A stretch of DNA of 48,424 bases from Chrysochromulina parva. Taxonomy: Eukaryota > Haptophyta > Prymnesiales > Chrysochromulinaceae. The stretch is taken from the NCBI GenBank assembly GCA_002887195.1, contig PJAB01000069.1:1-48424 (forward strand), read 5' to 3'. Of the stretch, positions 6,863 through 15,813 are shown piece after piece. Position 1 is the stretch's first letter. Every line of letters begins with the position of its first letter. The position numbers and the translations under genes were made by a program. The notes beneath the pieces are model-generated. The model made no database searches, had not been told where the DNA came from, and worked only from the letters and a program-made list of their open reading frames with translations.

Positions 6863-9121
6863 ATGGCGAAGGCGCGCCACGGCGTGAGCAGGATGAAGCA
6901 CAGCCGGATCGCCCTGGCCTCGATGCTGATGATCGCTTTCTTCCTCTTCCAGATCTCAAGATGGCCGATGCAGCAGCACTTCTACCCTACGGACGAAATC
7001 GCGCCTCGCGGGTGGTCCATACACGCGAACGTAAGGCACCACTACTTTCTCGGCTATCGAGACGTCCCCAGGCTTGGCCTGTGGAACGCGTTTCCGCACA
7101 TCAAGCGCGAGCTGGAGAAGCACGGCTTTAGCGACGGCGTCAGATCGGGCGCGACGGTGCTCATCGTGCCGCATCAGGGGCACATTGACTGGCGCAAGTG
7201 GCGGCTGTCGCCTCTGCAGCGCATCAATCGGCTGTGGGGCATGCTGCACTTGTCGAAAAAGGGTGCCTTGCAAAGCACGCTGGAAGCGCACTTTGGGCCC
7301 GCTGGCTGTCCGTTTACGCCGACAACCCGCAACCTGGCCGAGCTGCTTCAGCACGATCTTGACGGCTGCGTGAAGCTCGTGACGACGCGTGCGACGTGGC
7401 TGCTAAAGGCGTCGGCACATCGCGGACAAGGTGCGTAGATTGCCACTGATGATGACCTGCCTTGCATGCAAGTGCTCACCACAGCGCCCTCGGCACGTCG
7501 CGAGCAAGGTGTCAGGCTGGTGAGCAGCGCGATGCTCCTGAAGGCCTTGGGCGATTTCGTGCCCGCGAGCGCCTTGTCGGCGGCCATGAAAGCGGCCGCG
7601 GTACCCCTCCCGCCTGTAGCTTCCGGGCAGCTCCCGCGAAGCTCGGGGCCGAGGGATGAGGGCTTGAAGGAGCTCCGGGCTTGGCTTAGGCGCCATCGTG
7701 GCTCCGGGCTGCTGTTGCAGGACGTGATCTCATCACCGCTGCTCATCGGTGGGCACAAGTTCTCGCTGCGGCTGTACGCGCTCATCACCTCCGCCGAGCC
7801 GCTGCGCGTCTACTTGCACGAAGACGGGTTCGCGCTCTTCGCATCGCGCCCGTACAACGCCTCCGACGCTGGGGACCCCCGGAGCTTCCTCACGAATGCG
7901 TACCAAAACCGGCGGAGCGCGAGCGCCGTCGTGGGCGCTGGGGACGGCGGCGGCGGCGCAGCGAGCGCCGGCGGCACGGGCGCGCCCACGACGGCGCGTA
8001 TGCTCGAGCTCGAAGCGGACCGCCGCGTGGCGCGCGAGCTCGGCCTGCAGCTGCCCCCTCGCTCGTGTCGTTGGACACTCGGGCAGCTGCTCAAGTTTGT
8101 GGCGGCACGGCAAGTCGATGGAGGAGGGGGCGGCCGCTCGTCGGCGGCAGACAACTCGTCGCTCGTCGGCTCGTCGGCAGCGGCGACCCTTCGGCGCGCG
8201 CTCGAGCGCGTCGTGCTGCACACCTTCGTGGCCGCGCGCCCGCGACTGGCTGACGAGACGGCCCAGTCCCTCTCAAGTCTCGGGCTGTCGGGCTCGCATG
8301 AGTACGCGGCGACTTTCGAGCTCGCGGCGTTTGACGTGATGCTCGACGCGCACCTCAAGGCCTGGCTACTCGAGGTCAACACCTCTCCCTCTCTCAAGGT
8401 CGAGTCCGCCGAAGGCGCAGCCAAATCTGGCGGCCAATTGAGCGCCGTCTTGGGCGTCGACCTCGCGGAGGGAGTTGGGGGCGAAGGGAATGCGGACGCG
8501 CCGGATCTACCCATCAAGCAGCGTGTCGTGGCTGACATGCTCGCGCTCGCAGATGCCACCCCAGAGGCGAGCACGGGCCCCGAGGCAGCGCTGAGAGAGC
8601 GTATGCAGGCGAACATGGGCACGCTGGCCGATGCCACGCTGAGCGAGAGCTGCGTGCGACGCTGGCGGTTAGGCGGCTGCCGCCATTGCCCGCGATGGGC
8701 CGACGTGGGCGAGCTGTGGCGCGCGGCGCTCGAGCGGCGGCGCGCCGGCGGCTTCGTGCCACTCGTGCCGAGCCTCGACGCCGAATGGACGAAACTGGCG
8801 GGCGTGACGAAACTGGCGGGCGTGACGAAGCTGGCGGGCGTGACGAAGCTGGCGGGCGTGACGAAATCGAGGGACTTCGAGGTCCACGTGGACGGGCCTC
8901 TGCGGGCCGAGGCGCTCAACGGTCGCGTCGCAGCCGCAGCGCAGCACCGGCCGCGAGCCCACGAGCTGCTCGCCGCGTGGCTGCGTGCGCCGGGAGAGAG
9001 CGCGGAGGACAAGTGGGAGGCGATGCTCTGCTCTGGGAGCTCTGCTGACGAGTCCAGGAAGTCGAAGACGAAGTCCACGAGCTCTCGTCTCTCCAACATC
9101 GACTTCAGTGGGATGGACTGA
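6863..9121 (+). CDS. Tubulin-tyrosine ligase-like (TTLL) enzyme, two exons
   Basis: Exons 6863-7430 and 7509-9121 join in frame to 726 codons. Splicing restores the TTLL nucleotide-binding signature KASAHRGQGVRLV, which is cut between RGQG and VRLV. Downstream are LLQDVISSPLLIGGHKFSLR (family: 'VQKYI..P.LI.G.KFDLR') and FELAAFDVMLDAHLKAWLLEV followed by NTSPSL at about residue 477, the ATP/Mg-binding end of the ATP-grasp fold. TTLL enzymes add tyrosine, Glu or Gly to tubulin tails; which one cannot be told here. The start ATG at 6863 has a Kozak-like ACCATGG. Residues 14-32 (SRIALASMLMIAFFLFQIS) form a signal anchor, which is unusual for a tubulin enzyme. A TKLAGV repeat and Ala/Gly-rich inserts interrupt the C-terminal half. 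Confidence 0.9.
7431..7508 (+). other. 78-nt spliceosomal intron in TTLL gene, with CAAGGTG flanking duplication
   Basis: The donor is CAAG|GTGCGT and the acceptor is GCAAG|GTGTC. Removing 78 nt joins the two frames and completes a conserved motif, so the call is firm. CAAGGTG is present across both splice sites. The intron contains CTGATGATGACCT, which matches the repeat core in the intron at 44370-44496. Confidence 0.9.
8790..8867. repeat. 18-bp coding minisatellite (TKLAGV)4
   Basis: Four 18-bp units encode TKLAGV back to back in the TTLL C-terminal region. Units 1-2 and 3-4 differ only by the AAA/AAG lysine codon, indicating recent pairwise duplication. Confidence 0.9.
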
Positions 9122-9481
9122 GAGGTGAGATCCGATCAATGTCGGCACGTGGAAGCAGGAACGTCGAGAAGACGTGGTGCGACCGCTGCTCCTGCTGACC
9201 CAGCGTGAAGGCAGAAGAGCGCATATCCGATAGTTCGGCTTTATTTTCGGGCGAAACGCTATACGCTTCAACGCCGGGCCGGCCGACCATTCACCATTCG
9301 TCGTTCGCACGTGTATGTGGCGTGTATACTGTACCGCTACCGGCGCGGTGTGCGGGTCCCGCCGCGCGGCGTGGACTTTGATTAATAAGATGTAGATCGA
9401 ATAGTTTAACGGACACACGGATTGAGCGGCCCGCGAGCCGCTCGGTTTAGCTCTACAGCTGAGTTTTGTTCTTCTCGCCTT
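9122..9481. other. Convergent 3' spacer between TTLL and eIF3a
   Basis: No gene is seen in these 360 bp. Both flanking genes end here, so it should hold two 3' UTRs and poly(A) sites. An A/T-richer patch (TTAATAAGATG) is at about 9380-9392. Confidence 0.5.
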
Positions 9482-12400
9482 CTAGCGTCGCCACGAGCCT
9501 CCGTCGCCGCCGCCACCGCCGCCGCCACGATCGCCACCGCCGCGGCCGCCACCACCGCGGCCTTCGCCACCACCGCGGCCTTCGCCGCCGCCGCGGCCTT
9601 CGCCCTTGCCACGATCGCCAAAGTCGCGCCGTGGTGGGCCATCCCCCTTATCGCGCGGCTGGAAGCCGGAGCCACGCGTAAACTCGCGCTCCTCGCCTCC
9701 CTCGCGCGGAGGGCGGTCCCCCTTGCCACCGCCCTTGCCGCCACCGGGCCCGTCGCGAGGCGGCCCGTCTCCCTTGCCGCCGGGCGCGTCGCGCGGTACG
9801 AAGCCAGAGCCACGCGTAAACTCGCGCTCCTCGCGAGGTGGGCCGCGGTCGTCATCGCGACGAGGCGGGCCGCGGTCGTCGTCGCGCCGAGGCGGGGGGC
9901 GGTCGTCATCGCGCCGAGGCGGGGGGCGGTCGAAGCCGCGGTCACCACCGCGGTCGAAGCCGCTGCGGTCGCCCTTACCGCCGCCGGGCGCGTCGCGAGG
10001 CACGAAGCCAGAGCCACGTGTAAACTCGCGCTCCTCGCGAGGCGGGCCGCGGTCGTCGTCGCGCCGAGGCGGGGGGCGGTCGTCGTCGCGCCGAGGCGGG
10101 GGGCGGTCGTCGTCGCGCCGAGGCGGGGGGCGGTCGTCGTCGCGACGAGGCGGGGGGCGGTCGAAGCCGCCGCGGTCGCCGCCGCGGTCACCACCGCGGT
10201 CGCCGCCGCCGCCGCCGCCGAAGCGGTCGCCACCGCGGTCGAAGCCGCCACGGTCGCCACCGCGGTCATCGCGCCCGCGGTCATCGCGCCCGCGGTCGAA
10301 GCCGCCCTTGCCGCCGCCGCCGCCGAAGCGGTCGTCGCGCGGCCGCTCCCACCGATCCCCACCAGGGCCGCCGCCGCCCTTGCCGCCGCCGAAGCGGTCG
10401 TCACCACCGCGCCCGCCGCCCATTCGGTGCTCCTGCCAATTCTCCTCGTTGCGTTCGCGCGGCCGTTGGCGCACCTCCTCCTCACGGCGCCGCTCGTCGC
10501 CCTCCTTCTTCGCCTCCTCCTCGCGCTTGGATTCGTCCTCGCGCCCGGCCGTGCGTGACGGAGGCGCGGGCAGCTCGTCCTCATCCTCGTCGGCGCCCCA
10601 CGATCGCTGGCCGCGCTCCTTGCGCTCCTTGTCCCGCGCCGCCGCCTCGGCTGCCTGGCGCTCCAGCGCCTCTCGCTTCTGCTTCTCCTCGAGCTCCTTT
10701 TCGCGCTGCTTCTGGCGCTCGAGCACGCGCAGCCGCTCCTGCTCCTCCTCCTTCTTCTTGCGCGCCGCCTCCTCGGCCTCCTGGATCCGTCGCACCTCCT
10801 CCTCCTCGGCCTCGCGCCGTAGTCGGTCGAGCTCCTCCTCCTGGGCCTTCCTCTCGGCATCGAGCCGCTCCTTCTCGAGGCGCGCCGCCTCCTTGCGCGC
10901 CGCCTGCTCCACGCGCCATGCGGCGAGCACCTTCTCGTGAGCCACATTGCGCTGCGTCATCACGCGCGCCTTGAACGCCTCGACGGCGGGCGTCATCTGA
11001 CTCAGCCGCGCCTTCTCGGCGAGGTCGTGCGCACGGCCCTCCGTCGCCTGCACCCGCAGCAGCTCGACGGTCTTCAGGTGCTCCGCCTCCTCCTCCTTCT
11101 GCTGCTTCTCCCACGCCAGCCGGAGCAGCACGCGCTCCTCCTCGCGGCGCGCGCGCTCGATGTGATCGTGACGGTGCGCCATCGCGAGCAGGCGCTCCTC
11201 GAAGCTCACGCGCTCGTCGATCATGAGCTCGCGTTGCTCCTTGATGAGCTCCTGGCGCGTCTTCTTCGCCAGGCCGTCGACCGTCGTCTCGATCTTCTTG
11301 CCGTCCTCGTCTTTCTTGGTCTTGACGACCTTCATGCTCGCGCGCTGCTTCGCCATCTGCTCGGCCATCTTGCGCGTCTGCTCCTCCTCCTCCGCCTTGC
11401 GCTCCTTTTCAAGCTTCTCCTTGGCGCGCGCGGCCGCGTCGAGCGCGAGCCGCTCCTTTTCATCGGCCGCCTCCTCGCGCAGCTTCATCGCCTTCGCGCG
11501 CCGCTTCTCGAGCTGCTCCTCGGTGCTCACACGCTCCGCCTCTTCCTTGCGCCGCTCGATGATCAGCTTGCGCGCGAGCACGCGCTGGTGCTCCTCCTCG
11601 ATGGTGGCTGCGAAGGAGCCGTAGAGCTTGGCACGCAGCGTCGCCTTCTCGCTCTCAATCGCCGCCGCCTGCAACTTCTCGCGCACGCAGTCGAGCGCGG
11701 CGCCAAAGGTGGCGAGCGTGTCGCGCACCTCGGCGGACATGGCCGCGTTCGCCTGCTCGGCGCGCTGACGAATCTGGCCGAGCTTCTCGTCGATGCGCAG
11801 CGTGATCAGGTCGCGCTTGGCCGCCCACAGGATGAGGTCGGTGATTTGCGGCCACGTGAGCACTGAGATGGCGCTCGTCACCTTGTCGATGGTGATGGTG
11901 AGGTAGACGCGCTCCATCTGCTGCAGCAGGCGCAGGCCGATCAGCCGGCGCAGCTGCGCGTCGTACTGGGCGAGCTGCGGATTCTCAGCGAGCTTGGTGA
12001 GGAGAGGCGTCGCTTTGGACGCCAGATCGAGCGCCGTGAAGCCGGCCTCGGTGAGCGCGTATAGCTGCTGCACCTCGGGGCTCGCGAGAGCAAGGAGTCC
12101 TTTGGAACGGATCTCGTCCAGCAGTGAGCTGCGCGAGAGCTCGGACGGAAAGGCGAGCATCGTCGCCATCCGCTTCGTCTTCTCATGCTCGAGATCGTAC
12201 TCGAGCAGGTTGACGTCGACGACGGGCGACTCGCACGGCGTGGCGAGCGCCGCGAGCACGGCGCGCGAAGCGAGCATTGAGAGCTCCTCTGGCGGCGGGG
12301 GGGTGGCGAAGGTCTTCGAGAGCGCAAAGAGGCGCACGATCGACATTGCGTGGAAGAGCACGTTGCCTGCCACCCAGAAGACACGCGCCAGCTGCCCGTG

Positions 12401-13246
12401 GTACGCCGCCATCGGCTTCGCCTTCGGACGCACCTTCATGAGCGCGAGCAGCGAGTGTACGTCCTCGACGGTGCGATACGCCTCCTGCCAGAGCTCCATC
12501 TCGATCGCGCTCTTGAGCTGCGCGAAGCGCGTCTCCAGGTGCGTCTGCATCGCCTCCGCCGACAACGGTTCTTTATCCTTCCACTTCGGATCGAATTTGG
12601 TCTGCGCCTGGATGTGATTACGCAGGATCTCGCACAGCCGGCGGAACTCGACGGCGCGCTTGTACTTGAGGCAGAAGCCGAAGGCCTTCATGCACGTGTC
12701 GCGGTAGAGCTCGTCGATCTTCGTGTTGTTGCGCAGCACGTCGAGCACCGTCCGGTATGACTCCCAAAGGAACTTGAGGGACGGCGTCACGATCAGCCGA
12801 TCGGTGCGCTTCTTGCTGTCAGCGCCGCCGCCGACAGTGGCCATCATGAGCGACTCGGGTGTCTCCTCGGCCTCCAGGTCGTCGAAGTCGAGCAGCTTCT
12901 CGGCGTTCAGGCCGGTGATCTCCTCCGCCTTGGCGATGGCCGTCTCGGCCGCCTTGTCAGCGAGGTCCATGAAGTGGCGGAGCACCGACTCCATTGAAGC
13001 GACGTTGATCTGCTGGCAGACCATGCGGTATTGGATGAGACCGTCCTTGGCGGCCTTGGCCTTGCGCATGTCGACGCACAGCTCGAGGTACCGCTTCATC
13101 ACGAGCTCCATCGACGGCTGCCATACGCGGTGCCGCTTGGAGGAGAGCACGTCGTACATGCCGACGAGCGCGGCGTCGCGCTGGCCAACGGCGCAGAGCT
13201 CCTCCGCACGCTTGAGCGCATTCTCAGGCTTGGCGAAATGCTGCAT
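9482..13246 (-). CDS. EIF3A: Eukaryotic translation initiation factor 3 subunit A
   Basis: The product is 1254 aa. The N-terminus MQHFAKPENALKRAEEL, followed by MYDVLSSKRHRVWQPSMEL and YLELCVDMRKAKAAKDGLIQ, matches eIF3a closely. The PCI helical and winged-helix region ends near residue 510. A long charged helix of the spectrin-like type follows (about 540-930, many R/E/K-rich heptads). The C-terminal ~270 residues are RGG/DRGGFDR and PPPRRDDDR repeats, analogous to the decapeptide repeats of animal eIF3a. eIF3a is the core of eIF3, which organises 43S pre-initiation complexes in the cytosol. The gene is intronless here, starts with an ATG, and is divergent from the small membrane protein gene (320 bp). 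Confidence 0.96.
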   Translation of the reverse strand: MQHFAKPENALKRAEELCAVGQRDAALVGMYDVLSSKRHRVWQPSMELVMKRYLELCVDMRKAKAAKDGLIQYRMVCQQINVASMESVLRHFMDLADKAAETAIAKAEEITGLNAEKLLDFDDLEAEETPESLMMATVGGGADSKKRTDRLIVTPSLKFLWESYRTVLDVLRNNTKIDELYRDTCMKAFGFCLKYKRAVEFRRLCEILRNHIQAQTKFDPKWKDKEPLSAEAMQTHLETRFAQLKSAIEMELWQEAYRTVEDVHSLLALMKVRPKAKPMAAYHGQLARVFWVAGNVLFHAMSIVRLFALSKTFATPPPPEELSMLASRAVLAALATPCESPVVDVNLLEYDLEHEKTKRMATMLAFPSELSRSSLLDEIRSKGLLALASPEVQQLYALTEAGFTALDLASKATPLLTKLAENPQLAQYDAQLRRLIGLRLLQQMERVYLTITIDKVTSAISVLTWPQITDLILWAAKRDLITLRIDEKLGQIRQRAEQANAAMSAEVRDTLATFGAALDCVREKLQAAAIESEKATLRAKLYGSFAATIEEEHQRVLARKLIIERRKEEAERVSTEEQLEKRRAKAMKLREEAADEKERLALDAAARAKEKLEKERKAEEEEQTRKMAEQMAKQRASMKVVKTKKDEDGKKIETTVDGLAKKTRQELIKEQRELMIDERVSFEERLLAMAHRHDHIERARREEERVLLRLAWEKQQKEEEAEHLKTVELLRVQATEGRAHDLAEKARLSQMTPAVEAFKARVMTQRNVAHEKVLAAWRVEQAARKEAARLEKERLDAERKAQEEELDRLRREAEEEEVRRIQEAEEAARKKKEEEQERLRVLERQKQREKELEEKQKREALERQAAEAAARDKERKERGQRSWGADEDEDELPAPPSRTAGREDESKREEEAKKEGDERRREEEVRQRPRERNEENWQEHRMGGGRGGDDRFGGGKGGGGPGGDRWERPRDDRFGGGGGKGGFDRGRDDRGRDDRGGDRGGFDRGGDRFGGGGGGDRGGDRGGDRGGFDRPPPRRDDDRPPPRRDDDRPPPRRDDDRPPPRRDDDRGPPREEREFTRGSGFVPRDAPGGGKGDRSGFDRGGDRGFDRPPPRRDDDRPPPRRDDDRGPPRRDDDRGPPREEREFTRGSGFVPRDAPGGKGDGPPRDGPGGGKGGGKGDRPPREGGEEREFTRGSGFQPRDKGDGPPRRDFGDRGKGEGRGGGEGRGGGEGRGGGGRGGGDRGGGGGGGDGGSWRR
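9500..10290. repeat. RGG / RRDDDR-coding repeats of eIF3a tail
   Basis: Degenerate 27-bp units encode PPPRRDDDR (two blocks, about 9838-9930 and 10040-10160), separated by longer blocks that encode EEREFTRGSGFVPRDAPGG (three or so copies). Near-identical unit sequences imply recent expansion. Confidence 0.8.
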
Positions 13247-13566
13247 CGTGCGCCAGGCGGGCTGCGCAACTGCTCAGGACCGACACGCGGCTCAGTGAGC
13301 GAGCCGCCTTCGCGTCGCGACGAGGCAGTCCAATTGCTCTCGTCATCGAGGCTCGATCAGTTAGTTAAATCCAGATAGCGAGCGAGCAGCACGCGCCAAT
13401 GCAGCGACACGGACGCCCATTCGATGACGAGAGTAATTGGGCCTTTCAGGGCGGGACTCTTCAGGCTCTTCTGTCGGCCGTTCGCGGCCGCCGCCGCGCT
13501 CTCATCTCGTGAGGCGCGAGGGTGTGCTGGCCGACCTCCGTCGACGCTGCCCGAAAGCTCTCCAAG
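13247..13566. promoter_or_regulatory. Divergent promoter, eIF3a / small membrane protein
   Basis: 320 bp separate the two start codons, which point away from each other. No TATA-like box stands out; a bidirectional core promoter is inferred from position only. Confidence 0.35.
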
Positions 13567-13875
13567 ATGGCCACGAGCACCAAATTCGCACTGCACCGCG
13601 ACGACAGCCGCGCTGTATCCCGCCGAGGGTCGCTGCTGCTGCTGAGGCTGCTGACTCTCCAAAGCTGCCTGGTCTCAGTTGCTGCTCAGACAGGGGGCGC
13701 TGGCTTGCTGGGAATTTTGGATCCTTTCGTCCCCGAACAAGCACCCGGCAGGCCCAGCACGTCGCTCTACACCCTTATGTTGGTCGCCTCTCTCCTTTTC
13801 GTGGAATGCATGTATCTCACCTACTTATCGTTCAAGAAGCACTTTGGTGACCACGAGAAACTCGAAGGCCCATGA
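13567..13875 (+). CDS. Small membrane protein, 102 aa, function unknown
   Basis: From the ATG at 13567 (AAGATGG context) the product is 102 aa. It has a basic N-terminus, then a hydrophobic signal-like stretch at about 21-40 (SLLLLRLLTLQSCLVSVAAQ) with a plausible AAQ cleavage site. A short luminal part (LLGILDPFVPEQAPG) and a second membrane helix follow at about 66-87 (SLYTLMLVASLLFVECMYLT), then a basic tail FKKHFGDHEKLEG. The layout fits a cleaved signal peptide plus a single-pass tail, or two helices. No family recognised. The topology makes a real gene likely. Confidence 0.6.
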   Translation: MATSTKFALHRDDSRAVSRRGSLLLLRLLTLQSCLVSVAAQTGGAGLLGILDPFVPEQAPGRPSTSLYTLMLVASLLFVECMYLTYLSFKKHFGDHEKLEGP

Positions 13876-14653
13876 GACGTGCTTGACGTTTATTGTATCA
13901 TTCATCCACATATGTGAGGCATAGGAGCTAGCGTACTAGGAGCGCACAAGCCGCGGTGCACCTGAGGACATACGAGGCGACGTGCTCGTCGGCCAGCCCG
14001 CGAAGAACCTCCTCTACTCAAGGAACGCGAGGAGCGTGGTCGGGCATGAACTGCTGCTCGGCATGCAGTACGACTCGCCCGAGGCGACGGCGCTCCGCAC
14101 GCCCGACACGGCGCTCCGCACGCCGGGCACGCAGAGTGTGAGACTGCCGTGTCCCGTGCGAGATCCTGAGATTATGGGTGCGCGAGACCGCGCGATTCCA
14201 GACTTGGCAAAATTCTGCGGCAGCACGTTCACTTGGCAACATTGTCAACAAAAACAAATAATCGTTCGGCGACGGTCTGTTCGTCATGTGTGGTACGCAC
14301 GCGTGACGAGGCACGCTGACGCTCCCTCTGTATGCTATAGAGATCGAGAACTCGTGACGTGAGACGCGGAGCCGAACATCCTGGTCGGTCGATGCATCGC
14401 GCATTCCCCGCACACACCGCTCACCGGCGGCTCAGAGAGTTCAACTGACCGCGAGAGCGCATGATGGGGATAGTAATTTGTATATGCGCGACGAGCGAGC
14501 ATGAGCATTTGATGGGAGAGACAAGATACGTGCCGTATCAGACGGCCCGTTGCGGTGCGCAGGGCTGCTCCAGCCCACGTCATGCCCACCTCCCTGCTCG
14601 TGCCGCGGCTGCCTGTCGCCCACGCCGCGCTGCCCGCACTGTAAAATGCATGC
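13876..14653. other. Gene-free convergent spacer
   Basis: 778 bp between the stops of two convergent genes. A small direct repeat, CGGCGCTCCGCACGCC (about 14089 and 14109), is present. Frames of up to about 130 codons on both strands lack codon bias and domain content. No RNA gene recognised. Confidence 0.45.
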
Positions 14654-15649
14654 TCAGAGTAGGCGCACCCTCTCGGTGACGGTGAGCGCACGCGCACGGT
14701 TGCCCTGCACGTCGTGGGCGGTGACGCGCAGCATGTTTGCCGTGTCGAGGTTGAGCGTCACCTGTATCTGCGGCACGCCCTTGGGCGCGGGCTGGATGCC
14801 GTCTAGAGTGAAGTCGCCGAGCACCTTCCCGTGCGAATTCTTCTCATTCTCGGAGAGCACGACGACGATGTCGACGCTCGTCTGATTGTCGAGCGTGGTG
14901 GTCATGACCGCCTTCTTGGTAGCCGGCGGCACCGTGCCGCGCGCCATCATCTGGTAAAAGATGCCGCCCGCCGCCTGCAGCCCGAGCGCACACGGCTTAT
15001 TCAACGGCACCTTGACCTCGCGGAACATGTCGCGGTAGGTCGAGTTGGGGAAGGGCTCGTTCAGATGGAAGGCCGTGGACACCACCTCGGGCTTCCGCTG
15101 GAACTTGGGCGCAATCGGCCACTGCAGGAACGACTGGCGCGACGTTGACGTCCCTTCAAACGGCAGCGGGTCGTACGCCTTCTCTGCCGGCTTGCACGAC
15201 TGCGTCCTCACGGCAAATGTGTGCGCGGGGTACGCGTCCTGCTGTGTGGTGCGGCCCATGGGTTCCGTACTCTCCTCGATTTCGCGCCGGTCCTTGGGCT
15301 TGAGGTTCTCCCGCACATTAGGCCGCCACTGCTGGAAGGCATCTCGGTGTGTCGTCGAGATCGGCTGCATCCACTGGGTGGGCGTGTACGCCGACTGAGG
15401 CCGGAGGCTCTTTGGCGGTCTGTGGCTGATAGGGGCTTGGAACGAGTCCTGCTGCGTCGTCCGCGTGTCGAAGGCGCCCGCCGACGGCGGCCGCGCATCC
15501 TTGGGCTTCTGGCCACGGGCCTGCTGTGTGACCGGCCATGCGCGGTAGTGCGAGCTGTAGGTTGACTGCGCGTCCTGCACGAGCTTAGCGGGCTCCCACA
15601 CCGTTACTTCGCGACCCGCTTTGGGATTTTTGCCGGCTGCCCACGCCAT
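14654..15649 (-). CDS. SAXO-type microtubule repeat protein fused to Hsp70 substrate-binding domain
   Basis: From the ATG at 15647-15649 the product is 331 aa; the frame also extends upstream without an ATG. Residues 25-210 carry spaced motifs of the SAXO/FAM154/SPM1 kind: STYSSHYRAW, TTQQDSFQ, STTHRDAFQQW, TTQQDAY, STSRQSFLQW and STYRDMF. These repeats bind inside or along axonemal and cortical microtubules. Residues 216-331 match the Hsp70 substrate-binding beta-sandwich: LGLQAAGGIFYQMMARGTVP, PPATKKAVMTTTLDNQTSVD, FTLDGIQPAPKGVPQIQVTL and MLRVTAHD. There is no Hsp70 ATPase domain and no helical lid. I infer a ciliary or cortical microtubule protein with a peptide-binding module. It is head to head with the CELF-like gene. 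Confidence 0.85.
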   Translation of the reverse strand: MAWAAGKNPKAGREVTVWEPAKLVQDAQSTYSSHYRAWPVTQQARGQKPKDARPPSAGAFDTRTTQQDSFQAPISHRPPKSLRPQSAYTPTQWMQPISTTHRDAFQQWRPNVRENLKPKDRREIEESTEPMGRTTQQDAYPAHTFAVRTQSCKPAEKAYDPLPFEGTSTSRQSFLQWPIAPKFQRKPEVVSTAFHLNEPFPNSTYRDMFREVKVPLNKPCALGLQAAGGIFYQMMARGTVPPATKKAVMTTTLDNQTSVDIVVVLSENEKNSHGKVLGDFTLDGIQPAPKGVPQIQVTLNLDTANMLRVTAHDVQGNRARALTVTERVRLL

Positions 15650-15813
15650 TGCTCCTCCGCGCCAGCGAGGAGTGGCTGCCGGACTGGCAACTGGCCGTTC
15701 GGTCTTCAAAACTTCGACGGGGAATTGATGACGAAAACATCCGACGACTGACGTCTTGACTTTCGCTTGTGCGAAGGGAAGCGGCGCAGTTTGAGGCCAA
15801 ACTTGTTAACGTG
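15650..15813. promoter_or_regulatory. 164-bp divergent promoter, SAXO-Hsp70 / CELF-like
   Basis: Only 164 bp separate the opposed start codons. GACGTC lies near 15751. A shared bidirectional promoter is inferred. Confidence 0.4.

Noticed and set aside
7810..9099. 429-codon minus-strand frame
   Set aside because: Antisense of TTLL exon 2, Ser/Arg/Ala-rich without domains, whereas the plus strand has ATP-grasp motifs.
9422..10940. Long plus-strand Ala- and Arg/Ser-rich frames and a 513-codon minus frame
   Set aside because: All overlap the eIF3a repeat tail and only echo its base composition.
13982..14362. 126-codon plus-strand frame in the convergent spacer
   Set aside because: Starts without an ATG, contains a small direct repeat, no domain or bias.
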